Positions 8,933 through 16,649 are shown, numbered from the stretch's first letter. The stretch: DNA of 64,000 nt from Sphaerisporangium krabiense (GCF_014200435.1 NZ_JACHBR010000001.1:2666001-2730000); one strand, 5' to 3'. Notes: a model not told the origin generated them from the letters alone. Made by a program: numbers and translations.

Positions 8933-10120
8933 TCAGAAGGCGGCGGGCTGCAGATGCAGGGGGACAGGCGGCTCCTCGTGCAGAAGCAGAGCGATCGCGC
9001 CCATGGCCGAGGCGTTCGCCCCGAGGTCGGCCGGCACCACTTTGATCCGCCGTGGCGACCTCGGCAGCGCCTGCCTGGATATCTCCGCGTCGATCGGACC
9101 GAGGACCAGGCTGCCCAGCGCGGCGAGCTCCCCGCCGATGACGACCTGTGCGGGATCGAGCTGCGTGACGGTACCCGCGAGCACCCGGCCGAGGTCCGTC
9201 GCGGCGGCCGCGACGACCTCGCACACCTCCGCGACCCTGTCCTGGGCCGCGGCGACCAGCGCGTCGACGCCGGCCAGCGCGACGCCCCTGGCCGCGCACG
9301 CCTCCAGCAGCGCCTGCCCGCCGACCCGGCCCTCCAGGCAGCCACGGCCGCCGCAGTGGCACAGCGGCCCGCGGGGATCGAGGGAGACGTGCCCGAGTTC
9401 CCCGGCCGCCCCGTGCGCCCCGCGCAGCAGCCTGCCTCCGCACAGGAAGCCGCCGCCCACCCCCACCGACCAGCGCACGTAGACCATGTCACGGACCAGT
9501 CTGGCCGCACCCCAGGTGGCCTCGGCCAGCGCCGCCAGCCTCGCGTTGTTGTCCACCATGACGCCCACGCCGAACTCCTCGGCGATCCGCCGCGTCATCG
9601 GCGCGTATCGGGCGGACACCGTCTCGGCGGGCAGGTCCGGCTCGCCGACGACGCCCACCAGGCCGACTCCCACCGACTTCAGCGCGCCCAGCCGTATCTC
9701 CCGTTCCTCGGCGACCCGCCGGACCAGGCGCACCGCGGCCTCGGTCAGCTCCTCGACTCCGGCCCCCGCGGGGACGTCCTCCGTCTCGGTCGCGACGACC
9801 TGGTGCGCCATGTTCGCGATGGCCATCCGGACACGCCGCCTGCCCATGTCGAGTCCCAGCAGGAGGCCGGCGGCGGGGTTGAGCGCGACCAGCGACGCCG
9901 GACGTCCGCGCCCCCGCGGCCCGGTGGGCACCGCCTCGGTCTCGACCACGGCGCCACGCTCGATCAGGTCCGAGATGATGGCGAACAGGGTCGTACGAGA
10001 CAGTCCCGTGTGCTGGGTGAGCTGTGCCCGGCTCAGCGCCCCCGCTGAACGCAGCGCGGCGAGGACGGCGTCCTCGTGCATCTGGCGGAGCCGCTGAAGT
10101 GCGTCGACAGGGCTGGACAT
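8933..10120 (-). CDS. ROK-family transcriptional repressor
   Basis: 395 residues. A winged helix-turn-helix (~15-75: SRAQLTQHTGLSRTTLFAII) is followed by the ROK sugar-kinase-like domain with LLLGLDMGRRRVRMAI, the ELGHVSLD motif and the zinc-binding cluster CHCGGRGCLE. ROK regulators of this build usually respond to free or phosphorylated sugars, often GlcNAc or xylose derivatives. Its position beside hexosaminidase, sulfatase and FGE genes suggests it controls them in response to an amino-sugar breakdown product (inference). An inverted repeat lies 31-47 bp upstream of its own start. Confidence 0.92.
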   Translation of the reverse strand: MSSPVDALQRLRQMHEDAVLAALRSAGALSRAQLTQHTGLSRTTLFAIISDLIERGAVVETEAVPTGPRGRGRPASLVALNPAAGLLLGLDMGRRRVRMAIANMAHQVVATETEDVPAGAGVEELTEAAVRLVRRVAEEREIRLGALKSVGVGLVGVVGEPDLPAETVSARYAPMTRRIAEEFGVGVMVDNNARLAALAEATWGAARLVRDMVYVRWSVGVGGGFLCGGRLLRGAHGAAGELGHVSLDPRGPLCHCGGRGCLEGRVGGQALLEACAARGVALAGVDALVAAAQDRVAEVCEVVAAAATDLGRVLAGTVTQLDPAQVVIGGELAALGSLVLGPIDAEISRQALPRSPRRIKVVPADLGANASAMGAIALLLHEEPPVPLHLQPAAF

Positions 10121-10150
10121 GGCACCATGATGATCGATCAGGGAAATCTG

Positions 10151-10167
10151 TCAACTTTCCGAGTTAA
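10151..10167. promoter_or_regulatory. Inverted repeat upstream of the ROK gene, possible autoregulatory operator
   Basis: TCAACT (10151-10156) and AGTTAA (10162-10167) pair at 5 of 6 positions around a 5-base spacer. On the minus strand a TTGACA hexamer, a possible -35, overlaps it. Like the 3025-3047 palindrome it has a 5-base centre and contains GTCAA/TTGAC, so both could be sites for the same regulator. Confidence 0.35.
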
Positions 10168-10206
10168 ATACTAACACCGCGAGAAGGCAGGGCCGGGAGC
10201 CGCGAC

Positions 10207-10869
10207 CTAGGCGCGAGGGCCGGTGCTCAAGACGGCGAACAGGCCCCGCGCGCGGGTGCCGTCCGGCATGTGCCAGGCGCCGGCGACGTGGCCGAGCGCG
10301 TGCGGAGGGAGAGGCGCGTTGTCAGGCGCGGGACGCAGGACCCGGTGCAGGCGGAGGACCGTACCTCGCGGCGCGGGCAGCTCGGTGCCCTCGGGGTCAT
10401 CGGTGGCGGTGACGGTGAAGTCCGTGGGGGCGAGGCCGTCACCGATGTAGGAGTGGACGACCTCCGGGTCGGGGGTGTCGCTGGTGCTCTGGTCCTGGGC
10501 CTGGACCCGGCCTTCGATCAGGGCCGTCAACTGGGCGACCAGCACCGGGTCGTGGCAGCCGTCGTAGGCCCAGCGCCGCCCCAGCACTCCGTGCTCCATG
10601 GTGCCGACGAGGGCGTGCTCGGCCCCGTCGAGCGGGGCGCCGCGATAGGTGAGCGGCACCAGGTAGCCGGCCGGGTGAGTGCCGGACGTGTCGGTGACCA
10701 CCATGAACTCGATCCCGACCTCGCCCTCCGGGTCGTCCAGCCGGAAGCCGCCGACCTTGGCCAACTCCGGTCCGCCCCCGCCGCCGGAGTACCACGGCCG
10801 GGAGGGAAGCCAAGAGCTGAGCAGTTCCAGCTTGGTCGGCTTGAGGGTGGTGTGGTGAATAACGGCCAT
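10207..10869 (-). CDS. Maltokinase N-terminal cap-like domain protein
   Basis: 220 residues. ATG 10869 was chosen over earlier starts because family members begin MAVIHHTTLxPTKLELL and GGAAGG lies 11 bases upstream. The sequence matches the stand-alone maltokinase N-cap family of actinomycetes (PWYSGGGGGPEL, GGFRLDDPEGEVGIEF, YDGCHDPVLVAQL). These proteins carry the cap domain of maltokinase without the kinase lobe; the biochemical role is not established to my knowledge. It precedes the ROK gene on the same strand (86-bp gap) and is divergent from the wall-hydrolase genes. Confidence 0.75.
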   Translation of the reverse strand: MAVIHHTTLKPTKLELLSSWLPSRPWYSGGGGGPELAKVGGFRLDDPEGEVGIEFMVVTDTSGTHPAGYLVPLTYRGAPLDGAEHALVGTMEHGVLGRRWAYDGCHDPVLVAQLTALIEGRVQAQDQSTSDTPDPEVVHSYIGDGLAPTDFTVTATDDPEGTELPAPRGTVLRLHRVLRPAPDNAPLPPHALGHVAGAWHMPDGTRARGLFAVLSTGPRA

Positions 10870-11062
10870 GCCGAGGGCTGCCTTCCGTTGCGGGCTGTAT
10901 GTCGCGCTTGCCGTCCGATTGTCTGTCAGGCGGCGCGTACGCCTGTACGGCGAGTCCGCCGGACAGGCTGACAACACGATCTTCTAGCGGACAACGTGAG
11001 CGATCCGAAACCGTGGACTTCGCCGCAGGAACCACCCCCAGCGTCCGCGATCAGGAGAAACG

Positions 11063-11908
11063 ATGAAGCTGCCTTCGTACACTGCCGCCCTCGTGGCGGC
11101 CGGCCTGTTCACTTCCTTGGCCGGAGTGTCCGGAGTGTCGGTGGCACAGGCGGCCGACGACAGGGCGCTTCCGAGCGTGGACATGGAAGCGACCGTCAAG
11201 GCCGCCCAGATCGATCCGCGGCGGCCGGACGACAAGCTGACGCCGGGCGCCAAGGCCGGTGTGCTGCTCGTCGAGCGGGCGCTGCGCGATCGGCGTCTGC
11301 TCGACGCGAAGTGGGTGGACGGGTACTTCGGCACCACGACGGTCGCCGCCTTCGCGAAGTTCCAGAGGTCGCTCGGCCTCACGGGCCTCGCCGCCAACGG
11401 CCTGCCGGGCAAGGCGTCGCTCACCAAGCTCGGGGCCGGCCGCTTCAGGGTCACCCACGTCATCGGCCCGGGCGGCCGGGTGTCCGCCGGGGGCTTCGTC
11501 CTCGGCACCCGGACGCGGAGCATGCTGGCCGAGGCGAAGCGGCTGCTCGGCCGCGACCTCGTGCTGTTGCAGGGGTCGTACAACCCCGGCGGCGACCCCA
11601 CGTCCGCGGGTACCCACGACGGCGGGGGCGTCGTCGACATCTCGGTCAAGGGGATGAGTTCCGCCACCCGCACCACGGCCGTCCGCGCGTTGCGACGTGT
11701 CGGCTTCGCGGCGTGGCTGCGTAACCCCGATCAAGCCGACTGGCCGTGGCACGTCCACGCCGTCGCCATCAACGACACCGACCTCTCCAGCCAGGCGCAG
11801 CACCAGGTCGGCGACTACTACCTCGGCCTGAACGGGCTGTCCGGCCGTGGCCGGGACGACGGCCCGAAGGTGCCCATCCGCACCTGGGAGGAGTACCGGC
11901 GCCGCTGA
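11063..11908 (+). CDS. Secreted peptidoglycan-binding / M15-like D,D-peptidase
   Basis: 281 residues. Signal peptide to about residue 32 (VSVAQA|AD). A PG_binding_1-like helical module (~65-125: YFGTTTVAAFAKFQRSLGL) is followed by a domain with the M15/VanY-type zinc triad: H185 and D192 in THDGGGVVD and H232 in WPWHVHAV. It should cut D-Ala-containing peptides in the wall. GGAG lies upstream of ATG. It is the first of three consecutive secreted wall enzymes on this strand. The M15 assignment rests on motifs only. Confidence 0.75.
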   Translation: MKLPSYTAALVAAGLFTSLAGVSGVSVAQAADDRALPSVDMEATVKAAQIDPRRPDDKLTPGAKAGVLLVERALRDRRLLDAKWVDGYFGTTTVAAFAKFQRSLGLTGLAANGLPGKASLTKLGAGRFRVTHVIGPGGRVSAGGFVLGTRTRSMLAEAKRLLGRDLVLLQGSYNPGGDPTSAGTHDGGGVVDISVKGMSSATRTTAVRALRRVGFAAWLRNPDQADWPWHVHAVAINDTDLSSQAQHQVGDYYLGLNGLSGRGRDDGPKVPIRTWEEYRRR

Positions 11909-11948
11909 CCTTCCGAAATCCAGGCCGCACAGACACAAGGAGAACACC

Positions 11949-12845
11949 ATGAACACGCTCACCAAGATCCTCACCACGGCGTCCGCCGCGATGGTGGTCG
12001 GCGGGACGGTGCTCGCCGCCGCCTCGCCCGCCTCGGCGGCGAGCCGCAACGGCGTCTGCGAGACCGGCGAGTTCTGCTACTACTTCAACAGCGACACCAA
12101 GGGATCGGTTTCCGACTTCGCCGGATCGGTCGGCGACTACGGAACCAAGCAGCCCTCCTGCTTCGACTTCAAGGGACCCGGCAACGGCAAGGGCAAGTGC
12201 GTCAAGAACTCCGCCGCCTCGGTCTGGAACCGCAGCGGCAAGACCGTCCGGGTGTACTTCAACAGCAACTACGGCGGCAGCATCTACCAGGACTTCAAGC
12301 CGGGCGCCAAGGGCAACCTCAAGGCGAGCCTCAAGAACCAGAACGCCTCACACCAGTTCGGCCCGTCGTCGTCGGCGCGCGTCAACATGTCGTACGCGCT
12401 GTACAAGACCAGTGGCGGCCACATCAGTTGCGGCTTCGACGGCTACACCAACACCCCCGGCCGGCATGAGGGCATCGACATCGCCCGCGGCATAGGCGCG
12501 GACGTCCACGCCCTGGTGGGCGGCCAGCTCATCTATCTCGCGCGCGGGCGCAACGGCGGCTCGGGGCTCTCCACGATCGCCATCTACAACGCCTCGCTGA
12601 ACAAGACGATCATCTACCTGCACTCCGCTCCGCTGTCCTCCCTGCGGGTGGGCCAGCAGATCTCCCGCGGTCAGACCATCGCCGACGAGGCCTGGCACGG
12701 GGTGTCGTCCAGCCGGGCCGCGCACACCCACGTCGAGATGCGGCCCGGGCGGCAGAAGCTCGCCGCCAAGAGCGTCGGCGACCCGACGCTGAGCAACCCG
12801 AACCCGAACGCGTTCTGGGTCTCCCAGGGCTACAACGTCCGCTAG
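11949..12845 (+). CDS. Secreted M23 (LytM-type) endopeptidase with N-terminal I36 module
   Basis: 298 residues. Signal peptide to about residue 32 (SPASA|A). A peptidase-inhibitor family I36 (SMI, crystallin-like) module spans about 33-135 with four cysteines. The M23 domain (~140-298) has zinc ligands H173 and D177 (RHEGID) and H261 in the HTH motif, so it is predicted active. M23 enzymes cut peptide cross-bridges in peptidoglycan. The I36 module could be a built-in inhibitor or a wall/substrate-binding domain. Bases 11977-12354 are nearly identical to 12922-13299 in the next gene. Confidence 0.88.
   Translation: MNTLTKILTTASAAMVVGGTVLAAASPASAASRNGVCETGEFCYYFNSDTKGSVSDFAGSVGDYGTKQPSCFDFKGPGNGKGKCVKNSAASVWNRSGKTVRVYFNSNYGGSIYQDFKPGAKGNLKASLKNQNASHQFGPSSSARVNMSYALYKTSGGHISCGFDGYTNTPGRHEGIDIARGIGADVHALVGGQLIYLARGRNGGSGLSTIAIYNASLNKTIIYLHSAPLSSLRVGQQISRGQTIADEAWHGVSSSRAAHTHVEMRPGRQKLAAKSVGDPTLSNPNPNAFWVSQGYNVR
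11977..12354 (+). repeat. 378-bp I36-module repeat, copy 1
   Basis: This block and 12922-13299 (offset 945) differ at only three positions, all synonymous third-codon changes (two Gly codons and one Ser codon). It runs from inside the signal-peptide coding region to the end of the I36 module. Flanking sequence is unrelated on both sides. Confidence 0.95.
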
Positions 12846-12881
12846 CGCGCCTCGGCCTCTGACGAAGAAGAGAAGGCGACT

Positions 12882-13832
12882 GTGTCTGTACGAATCACAC
12901 GGCTGATCTCGCGGTTAGCCGCGGCGTCCGCCGCGATGGTGGTCGGCGGGACGGTGCTCGCCGCCGCCTCGCCCGCCTCGGCGGCGAGCCGCAACGGCGT
13001 CTGCGAGACCGGCGAGTTCTGCTACTACTTCAACAGCGACACCAAGGGATCGGTTTCCGACTTCGCCGGATCGGTCGGGGACTACGGGACCAAGCAGCCC
13101 TCCTGCTTCGACTTCAAGGGACCCGGCAACGGCAAGGGCAAGTGCGTCAAGAACTCCGCCGCCTCGGTCTGGAACCGCAGCGGCAAGACCGTCCGGGTGT
13201 ACTTCAACAGCAACTACGGCGGCAGCATCTACCAGGACTTCAAGCCGGGCGCCAAGGGCAACCTCAAGGCGAGCCTCAAGAACCAGAACGCCTCGCACCG
13301 GCTCCTGAGCTCCACGCCGCCGACCGGATGCAAGACCGACGGCACGCACAGCAGGCTGCCCACGACGATCCTCGTCTACCGGAAATCCCTCAACCGCGTG
13401 GACCGGGTGGATTTCAAGACCTACATCAAGAACGTCCTGCCCAACGAGTGGCGGTCGCACTGGCCGCAGCAGTCCCTCAGGGCGGGGGCGATCGCGGTCA
13501 AGAACTTCGGCTGGTACTGGGCGCTGCGTTCGGCGAGCAAGACGCCGAGCGGCCAGTGCTACGACGTCACTGACCACACGTCCAGCCAGGTGTACAAGCC
13601 CGGCTCCGCGACGGCGGCGACGAACGCCGCGGTGGACGCGACGTGGGGCGTCCGGATGACGCGCGGTGGGAGCATCTTCAAGGCCCAGTACTGCTCCACG
13701 ACGACGGCGTGCGGCAACTGGGTCACCGGCGACTGGATGTCGCAGACCGGCTCTCGCGACAAGGCCAACGCGGGCTGGAGCTATTCGAGGATCCTCAAGT
13801 ACTACTACAAGGGGATCGCGCTCACTTCCTGA
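12882..13832 (+). CDS. Secreted SpoIID/LytB-domain protein with N-terminal I36 module
   Basis: 316 residues. GTG 12882 was chosen for AGAAGG six bases upstream. Signal peptide, then an I36 module identical in protein sequence to that of the preceding gene. The C-terminal half (~145-316) is SpoIID/LytB-like: FKTYIKNVLPNEW followed by SLRAGAIAVKNFGWY, the family's conserved block with the catalytic-type Glu in PNEW. SpoIID proteins are lytic transglycosylases acting on denuded glycan strands. With the M15 and M23 enzymes upstream, the cassette could trim peptides and then cut glycan. Confidence 0.85.
   Translation: MSVRITRLISRLAAASAAMVVGGTVLAAASPASAASRNGVCETGEFCYYFNSDTKGSVSDFAGSVGDYGTKQPSCFDFKGPGNGKGKCVKNSAASVWNRSGKTVRVYFNSNYGGSIYQDFKPGAKGNLKASLKNQNASHRLLSSTPPTGCKTDGTHSRLPTTILVYRKSLNRVDRVDFKTYIKNVLPNEWRSHWPQQSLRAGAIAVKNFGWYWALRSASKTPSGQCYDVTDHTSSQVYKPGSATAATNAAVDATWGVRMTRGGSIFKAQYCSTTTACGNWVTGDWMSQTGSRDKANAGWSYSRILKYYYKGIALTS
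12922..13299 (+). repeat. 378-bp I36-module repeat, copy 2
   Basis: Second copy of the block described at 11977-12354. Sharp boundaries at both ends suggest recent duplication or gene conversion. Confidence 0.95.
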
Positions 13833-13858
13833 AACCCCCGGCGACCCTCCGGTTCATC

Positions 13859-13890
13859 GTTCCCCGCCGTGTGAACGCACGGCGGGGAAC
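13859..13890. terminator. Intrinsic terminator, perfect 13-bp stem
   Basis: Bases 13859-13871 and 13878-13890 are exactly complementary with a 6-base loop. It sits between the convergent SpoIID-domain gene (ends 13832) and the HTH/NBR1 gene (ends 13896) and probably serves both. Confidence 0.8.
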
Positions 13891-13895
13891 GGGCG

Positions 13896-14822
13896 TCACT
13901 CGACGATGATCTGGAAGTTGAGCGGCCGGCCTCCGGGGAACGCGACCTGTCCCGAACCGTCCAGCATCTTGAACCGCACGTAGCACAAGCCCGGGTTCCT
14001 GGGCGTGGTGATGTCGGTCTGGACGTCGACGATCTCTCCGGGGCGCGTGTCCTTGATGTGGACGTCGGAGATGGTCTGGCATTGGTCAGGTCGCTGCGGA
14101 AGGTCGAGGCGATGCAACGAATATCCCTTCCACCACACGGTCCCGGCGTTCTTGAGCCGCCACACCTTGGTCTGGGTCTGGCCGGGCCCGACACGCGTGC
14201 AGTCGGGGAGCGTGATGTCCCCGATGAACGTCGCCGAGTCACCCTGGTGCGCGGGCGGCGCCCACGGCGGGGTGGTCGGGCGCACCGGACAGTCGGCCGC
14301 CGACAGCGTGGTCTTCGATGGGCTGCCGGACGGGTCCAGAGCGCGCCCGTCGGTCCCGGAGCCGCGATTGACGGCGACCACGATGAGGACCGCTGCCACA
14401 CCGGCCCCCGCGGTCGCGAGCGCGGCCACCGCCAGGCGGGTCGGCCGGAACCGCCCCCGGCCCGCCGGCGCAGGGGGGACCGGCTGGACGTCGCCCGCCA
14501 TCTCGCCGGGCGGTGACGGCGTCAAGGTCTCCGCGCGGAGCGGAGGATCTCCCGCGCCGGCGGACCTGACCGCCAGATTCGCCCTCTCCCAGCGTTCGCG
14601 GTACGCGGCCGGGTCCGCGCCGCACGCCTTGACGAACTCGACGGTGGTCTCCCAGCTGGGGAGCCGGTTGCCCTTCGTGGCTTCGTGCAACGTCGTGTGC
14701 GAGATCGCCCCCGACCGGCCGGACATCTCCCGAAATGGTGGATTGCCGACTGATGCGCGAAGCTCTCGCAGCGCCGCCGCGAAGTCCTCGATGGCCCCCG
14801 CCCGTGCAGGCATGTCGTCCAC
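13896..14822 (-). CDS. XRE-type HTH membrane protein with extracytoplasmic NBR1-Ig-like domain
   Basis: 308 residues. An XRE-like N-terminal domain (~10-85: GAISHTTLHEATKGNRLPSW) is followed by a Pro-rich linker and one membrane span (~128-150). A C-terminal beta-sandwich (~185-308) matches the NBR1-type Ig domain (GQTQTKVWRLKNAGTVWW, PGEIVDVQTDI). The HTH would face the cytoplasm and the Ig domain the outside, a layout seen repeatedly in actinomycetes with no settled function. It may sense envelope state beside the wall-hydrolase cassette (inference). Confidence 0.75.
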   Translation of the reverse strand: MDDMPARAGAIEDFAAALRELRASVGNPPFREMSGRSGAISHTTLHEATKGNRLPSWETTVEFVKACGADPAAYRERWERANLAVRSAGAGDPPLRAETLTPSPPGEMAGDVQPVPPAPAGRGRFRPTRLAVAALATAGAGVAAVLIVVAVNRGSGTDGRALDPSGSPSKTTLSAADCPVRPTTPPWAPPAHQGDSATFIGDITLPDCTRVGPGQTQTKVWRLKNAGTVWWKGYSLHRLDLPQRPDQCQTISDVHIKDTRPGEIVDVQTDITTPRNPGLCYVRFKMLDGSGQVAFPGGRPLNFQIIVE

Positions 14823-14885
14823 CGGCCGAAGCTAACAGCGCCCACGCTCTTCACTCAAGCCGGAACCCCGGCGGCGATGGGGTCA

Positions 14886-15035
14886 TCAGGTGGCGTAAGA
14901 GCCGTCCCAGGGTTCGCAGAAGCCGACGGCGTTCGAGTAGAGCTCGGCGACCTGCTCACCGTCGGGCAGCTCGCCGGCCTCACCGCGCTCTCCGCCGCAA
15001 CCATCCTGTCCGGGGCTCGACGGAGGCGGCTTCAC
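14886..15035 (-). CDS. Small hypothetical protein C of a three-gene overlapping chain
   Basis: 49 residues from GTG 15035, whose GTGA overlaps the stop of the preceding small gene. The N-terminus is Pro/Gly-rich. The C-terminal half has a normal composition and ends in an acidic/aromatic tail (VAELYSNAVGFCEPWDGSYAT) with two Cys overall. No family recognised. The overlap and codon use are the evidence that it is translated. Confidence 0.45.
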   Translation of the reverse strand: MKPPPSSPGQDGCGGERGEAGELPDGEQVAELYSNAVGFCEPWDGSYAT

Positions 15036-15355
15036 CAGTCGGTGAGATCGACGATGCGCGCGCAGTGCGGGTCGTCATCGTGCGGCGCGCTGAGCACGGC
15101 ACGCAACAGGGAGATGATTTCGTAACCGCCGCGCAGGCCGTCGTCCTCGCGCAAGGGGATCTCATAGGCCGTCAACCGATCCGCCCGATGGCCGCCAGGA
15201 GCGCCGATCACCACCCTGACCGCCTCAGCCGGAAATGCCACCGGCAGAACGCCGCGGACATGCTCGGCGGCGACGAGTGGGGCCTGGAAGTAATGGAGCA
15301 GCAGGCGGACGATGTCCGCCTGCTGCTCCATGATGTCTTGGCGTGTGTATGTCAC
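15032..15355 (-). CDS. Small hypothetical protein B of the overlapping chain, contains a perfect hairpin
   Basis: 107 residues from GTG 15355, which overlaps the upstream stop as GTGA. An in-frame TTG at 15367 and ATG at 15331 are alternatives. Soluble, no signal peptide, acidic C-terminus (DDDPHCARIVDLTDW). Codons 9-21 form an 18-bp perfect inverted repeat in the DNA. No recognisable domain. Codon third-position bias is that of a real actinomycete gene. Confidence 0.55.
   Translation of the reverse strand: MTYTRQDIMEQQADIVRLLLHYFQAPLVAAEHVRGVLPVAFPAEAVRVVIGAPGGHRADRLTAYEIPLREDDGLRGGYEIISLLRAVLSAPHDDDPHCARIVDLTDW
15293..15331. repeat. Perfect 18-bp inverted repeat with 3-base loop inside small gene B
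   Basis: Bases 15293-15310 and 15314-15331 are exact reverse complements, giving a very stable hairpin only about 25 bases into the coding region. Because of the symmetry, both strands read MEQQAD-x-VRLLLH. Confidence 0.95.
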
Positions 15356-15474
15356 CCGTTGATCCAATCAGGGCACTTGTTCATGCCCTGGCAGTAGGCC
15401 GTTATGACGCCGATCTTCTCCCCGCGCCCCGCTCTTCTTGTCGACCTTCCCATTGAGACCGCGCCTGCGCGCAT
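15352..15474 (-). CDS. Small hypothetical protein A of the overlapping chain
   Basis: 40 residues from ATG 15474; ATG 15453 would give 33. The N-terminus is Arg-rich and basic (MGRSTRRAGRGEK). The C-terminus is ITAYCQGMNKCPDWING with a Cys-x5-Cys pair. Its TGA overlaps the GTG of gene B. Neither start has a strong ribosome-binding site, so the exact start is uncertain. Family unknown. Confidence 0.4.
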   Translation of the reverse strand: MRAGAVSMGRSTRRAGRGEKIGVITAYCQGMNKCPDWING

Positions 15475-15653
15475 CACAATTCTCTGACTCGTGACCTCGC
15501 TAGTAGCCGATCCAGCCGATTGTCGGCGCCGAGAGGATCGAGCGATGTGACGACCGAGTGCGGTTACCCTTTTTTCGCCATGCGGCCACTGCCGCGCGCG
15601 TGGTCGGTGTTGCGGGCTTAGGGGTTATGGGGGGTACGGGGTACGGGGCTGGG
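15475..15653. other. Intergenic stretch between micro-gene chain and IclR gene
   Basis: On the minus strand a 27-codon open stretch (about 15475-15560, containing ADNRLDRLLARSRVREL) ends with a TGA that overlaps ATG 15474. It has no usable start codon except a terminal TTG, so it may be a decayed gene end. Short GGGTACG repeats lie at about 15630-15645. No terminator hairpin was seen. Confidence 0.3.
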
Positions 15654-16418
15654 TCAGAACGTGTGGGTGAGTTCGTGGACTATTAAGGCGCCGAGTTCGA
15701 TGAGGCGGGGCTGGGGCATGCGGGAGGTCGGGCCGGAGAGGGCGATGGAGCCGATGCATCGGCCGTGGTCGTTCAGGGGGGCGGCGACGCAGGAGGCGCC
15801 GATGAGGGTCTCGTCGAGGTCGAGGGCGAAGCCGGCGTTGCGGGCTTCCTCCACGCGTTGGCGCAGCTCCAGTGGTCCCTTCGGAGCGCTCTCTGTGCCG
15901 CCTGAGTAGTTCAGAGTGCCGAGGACCTCGTCGAGGGCCGTGTCGTCGAGCGTCGACAGGTAGGCCCTGCCCACCGCGGAGCAGTGGATGGGGCGCACGG
16001 TGCCGAGGCGTTCGCGAAGGGTGAGCACCTCCGACGAGGGCTGGTACTGGACGTAGACCATGTTTCCGCTGGCGGGGGCGGCGAAGAGGGAGGCTTCGCC
16101 GGACGCGGCGGTCAACCGCTTGAGCAGGGGGCCGACCCTCTCGATCAGCTGCTCGTGGGCGGGGTGGTTGACGATCAGCCCGTAGAACCGCTCCGGGCGG
16201 ATGGTGAACTCCTTGGTGGCGTCGTCGCGGGTGACGTAACCGGCGTCCACGAGGTCGCCGAGAATCCGCAGAGCGCTGCTGCGGTTCACGTTGACCAGCC
16301 GGCCCACCTCGGCCGCCGTCGCCGGCTTGGTGGCCAGTTGTTCGAGAACCATGAGGCCGCGCCTGATGTGCGACATGTTCCCGAGGTCGCCGTTGTCCCG
16401 CGATCGCTTCTCTGGCAT
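15654..16418 (-). CDS. IclR-family transcriptional regulator
   Basis: 254 residues. An N-terminal winged helix (~15-75: ATAAEVGRLVNVNRSSALRIL) is followed by the IclR effector-binding domain (~80-250) with typical landmarks VYVQYQ, PIHCSAVGRAYL, GFALDLDETLIGASCVAAPL and GSIALSGP. IclR proteins usually control a neighbouring catabolic operon through a small organic-acid or aromatic ligand. Here the divergent partner is the ten-gene operon starting at 16696. Operator-like palindromes lie at 16464-16474 and 16661-16677. Confidence 0.93.
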   Translation of the reverse strand: MPEKRSRDNGDLGNMSHIRRGLMVLEQLATKPATAAEVGRLVNVNRSSALRILGDLVDAGYVTRDDATKEFTIRPERFYGLIVNHPAHEQLIERVGPLLKRLTAASGEASLFAAPASGNMVYVQYQPSSEVLTLRERLGTVRPIHCSAVGRAYLSTLDDTALDEVLGTLNYSGGTESAPKGPLELRQRVEEARNAGFALDLDETLIGASCVAAPLNDHGRCIGSIALSGPTSRMPQPRLIELGALIVHELTHTF

Positions 16419-16463
16419 AGAGATGATTCTCTCCTCACCAAGATCCTGGACTGACCGTGTTCA

Positions 16464-16474
16464 CGGAATTTCCG
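16464..16474. promoter_or_regulatory. IclR-like operator palindrome near the regulator start
   Basis: CGGAA-T-TTCCG is a perfect palindrome 46-56 bp upstream of the IclR start. It resembles the core of the E. coli IclR site (TGGAAATNATTTCCA), suggesting autoregulation. Sequence similarity only. Confidence 0.4.
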
Positions 16475-16620
16475 CAACGTGCCGTGGGACGCGCCCCGGC
16501 CTGATCGGTGTTGCGCTGCCGACAACATAGCACGCACCTATCGGGCCGGAAAGCGCTCCGGCCCTGCTGGATCGCGCTCCCGTAACCAGGACAAGTGTCG
16601 CTTTGTCGCCCAAGACCCCC

Positions 16621-16649
16621 TTGACAGTCATCCGGAGGCTACCTAAGTT
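16621..16649 (+). promoter_or_regulatory. Sigma-A-type promoter of the catabolic operon
   Basis: TTGACA at 16621-16626 and TAAGTT at 16644-16649 are separated by exactly 17 bases, the best housekeeping-type promoter in the window. Transcription would start near 16656, about 40 bases before GTG 16696. Confidence 0.7.

Noticed and set aside
14735-15397. 220-codon plus-strand frame over the micro-gene chain
   Set aside because: It shares MEQQAD-x-VRLLLH with the minus strand only because of the palindrome; no ribosome-binding site or overlap support.
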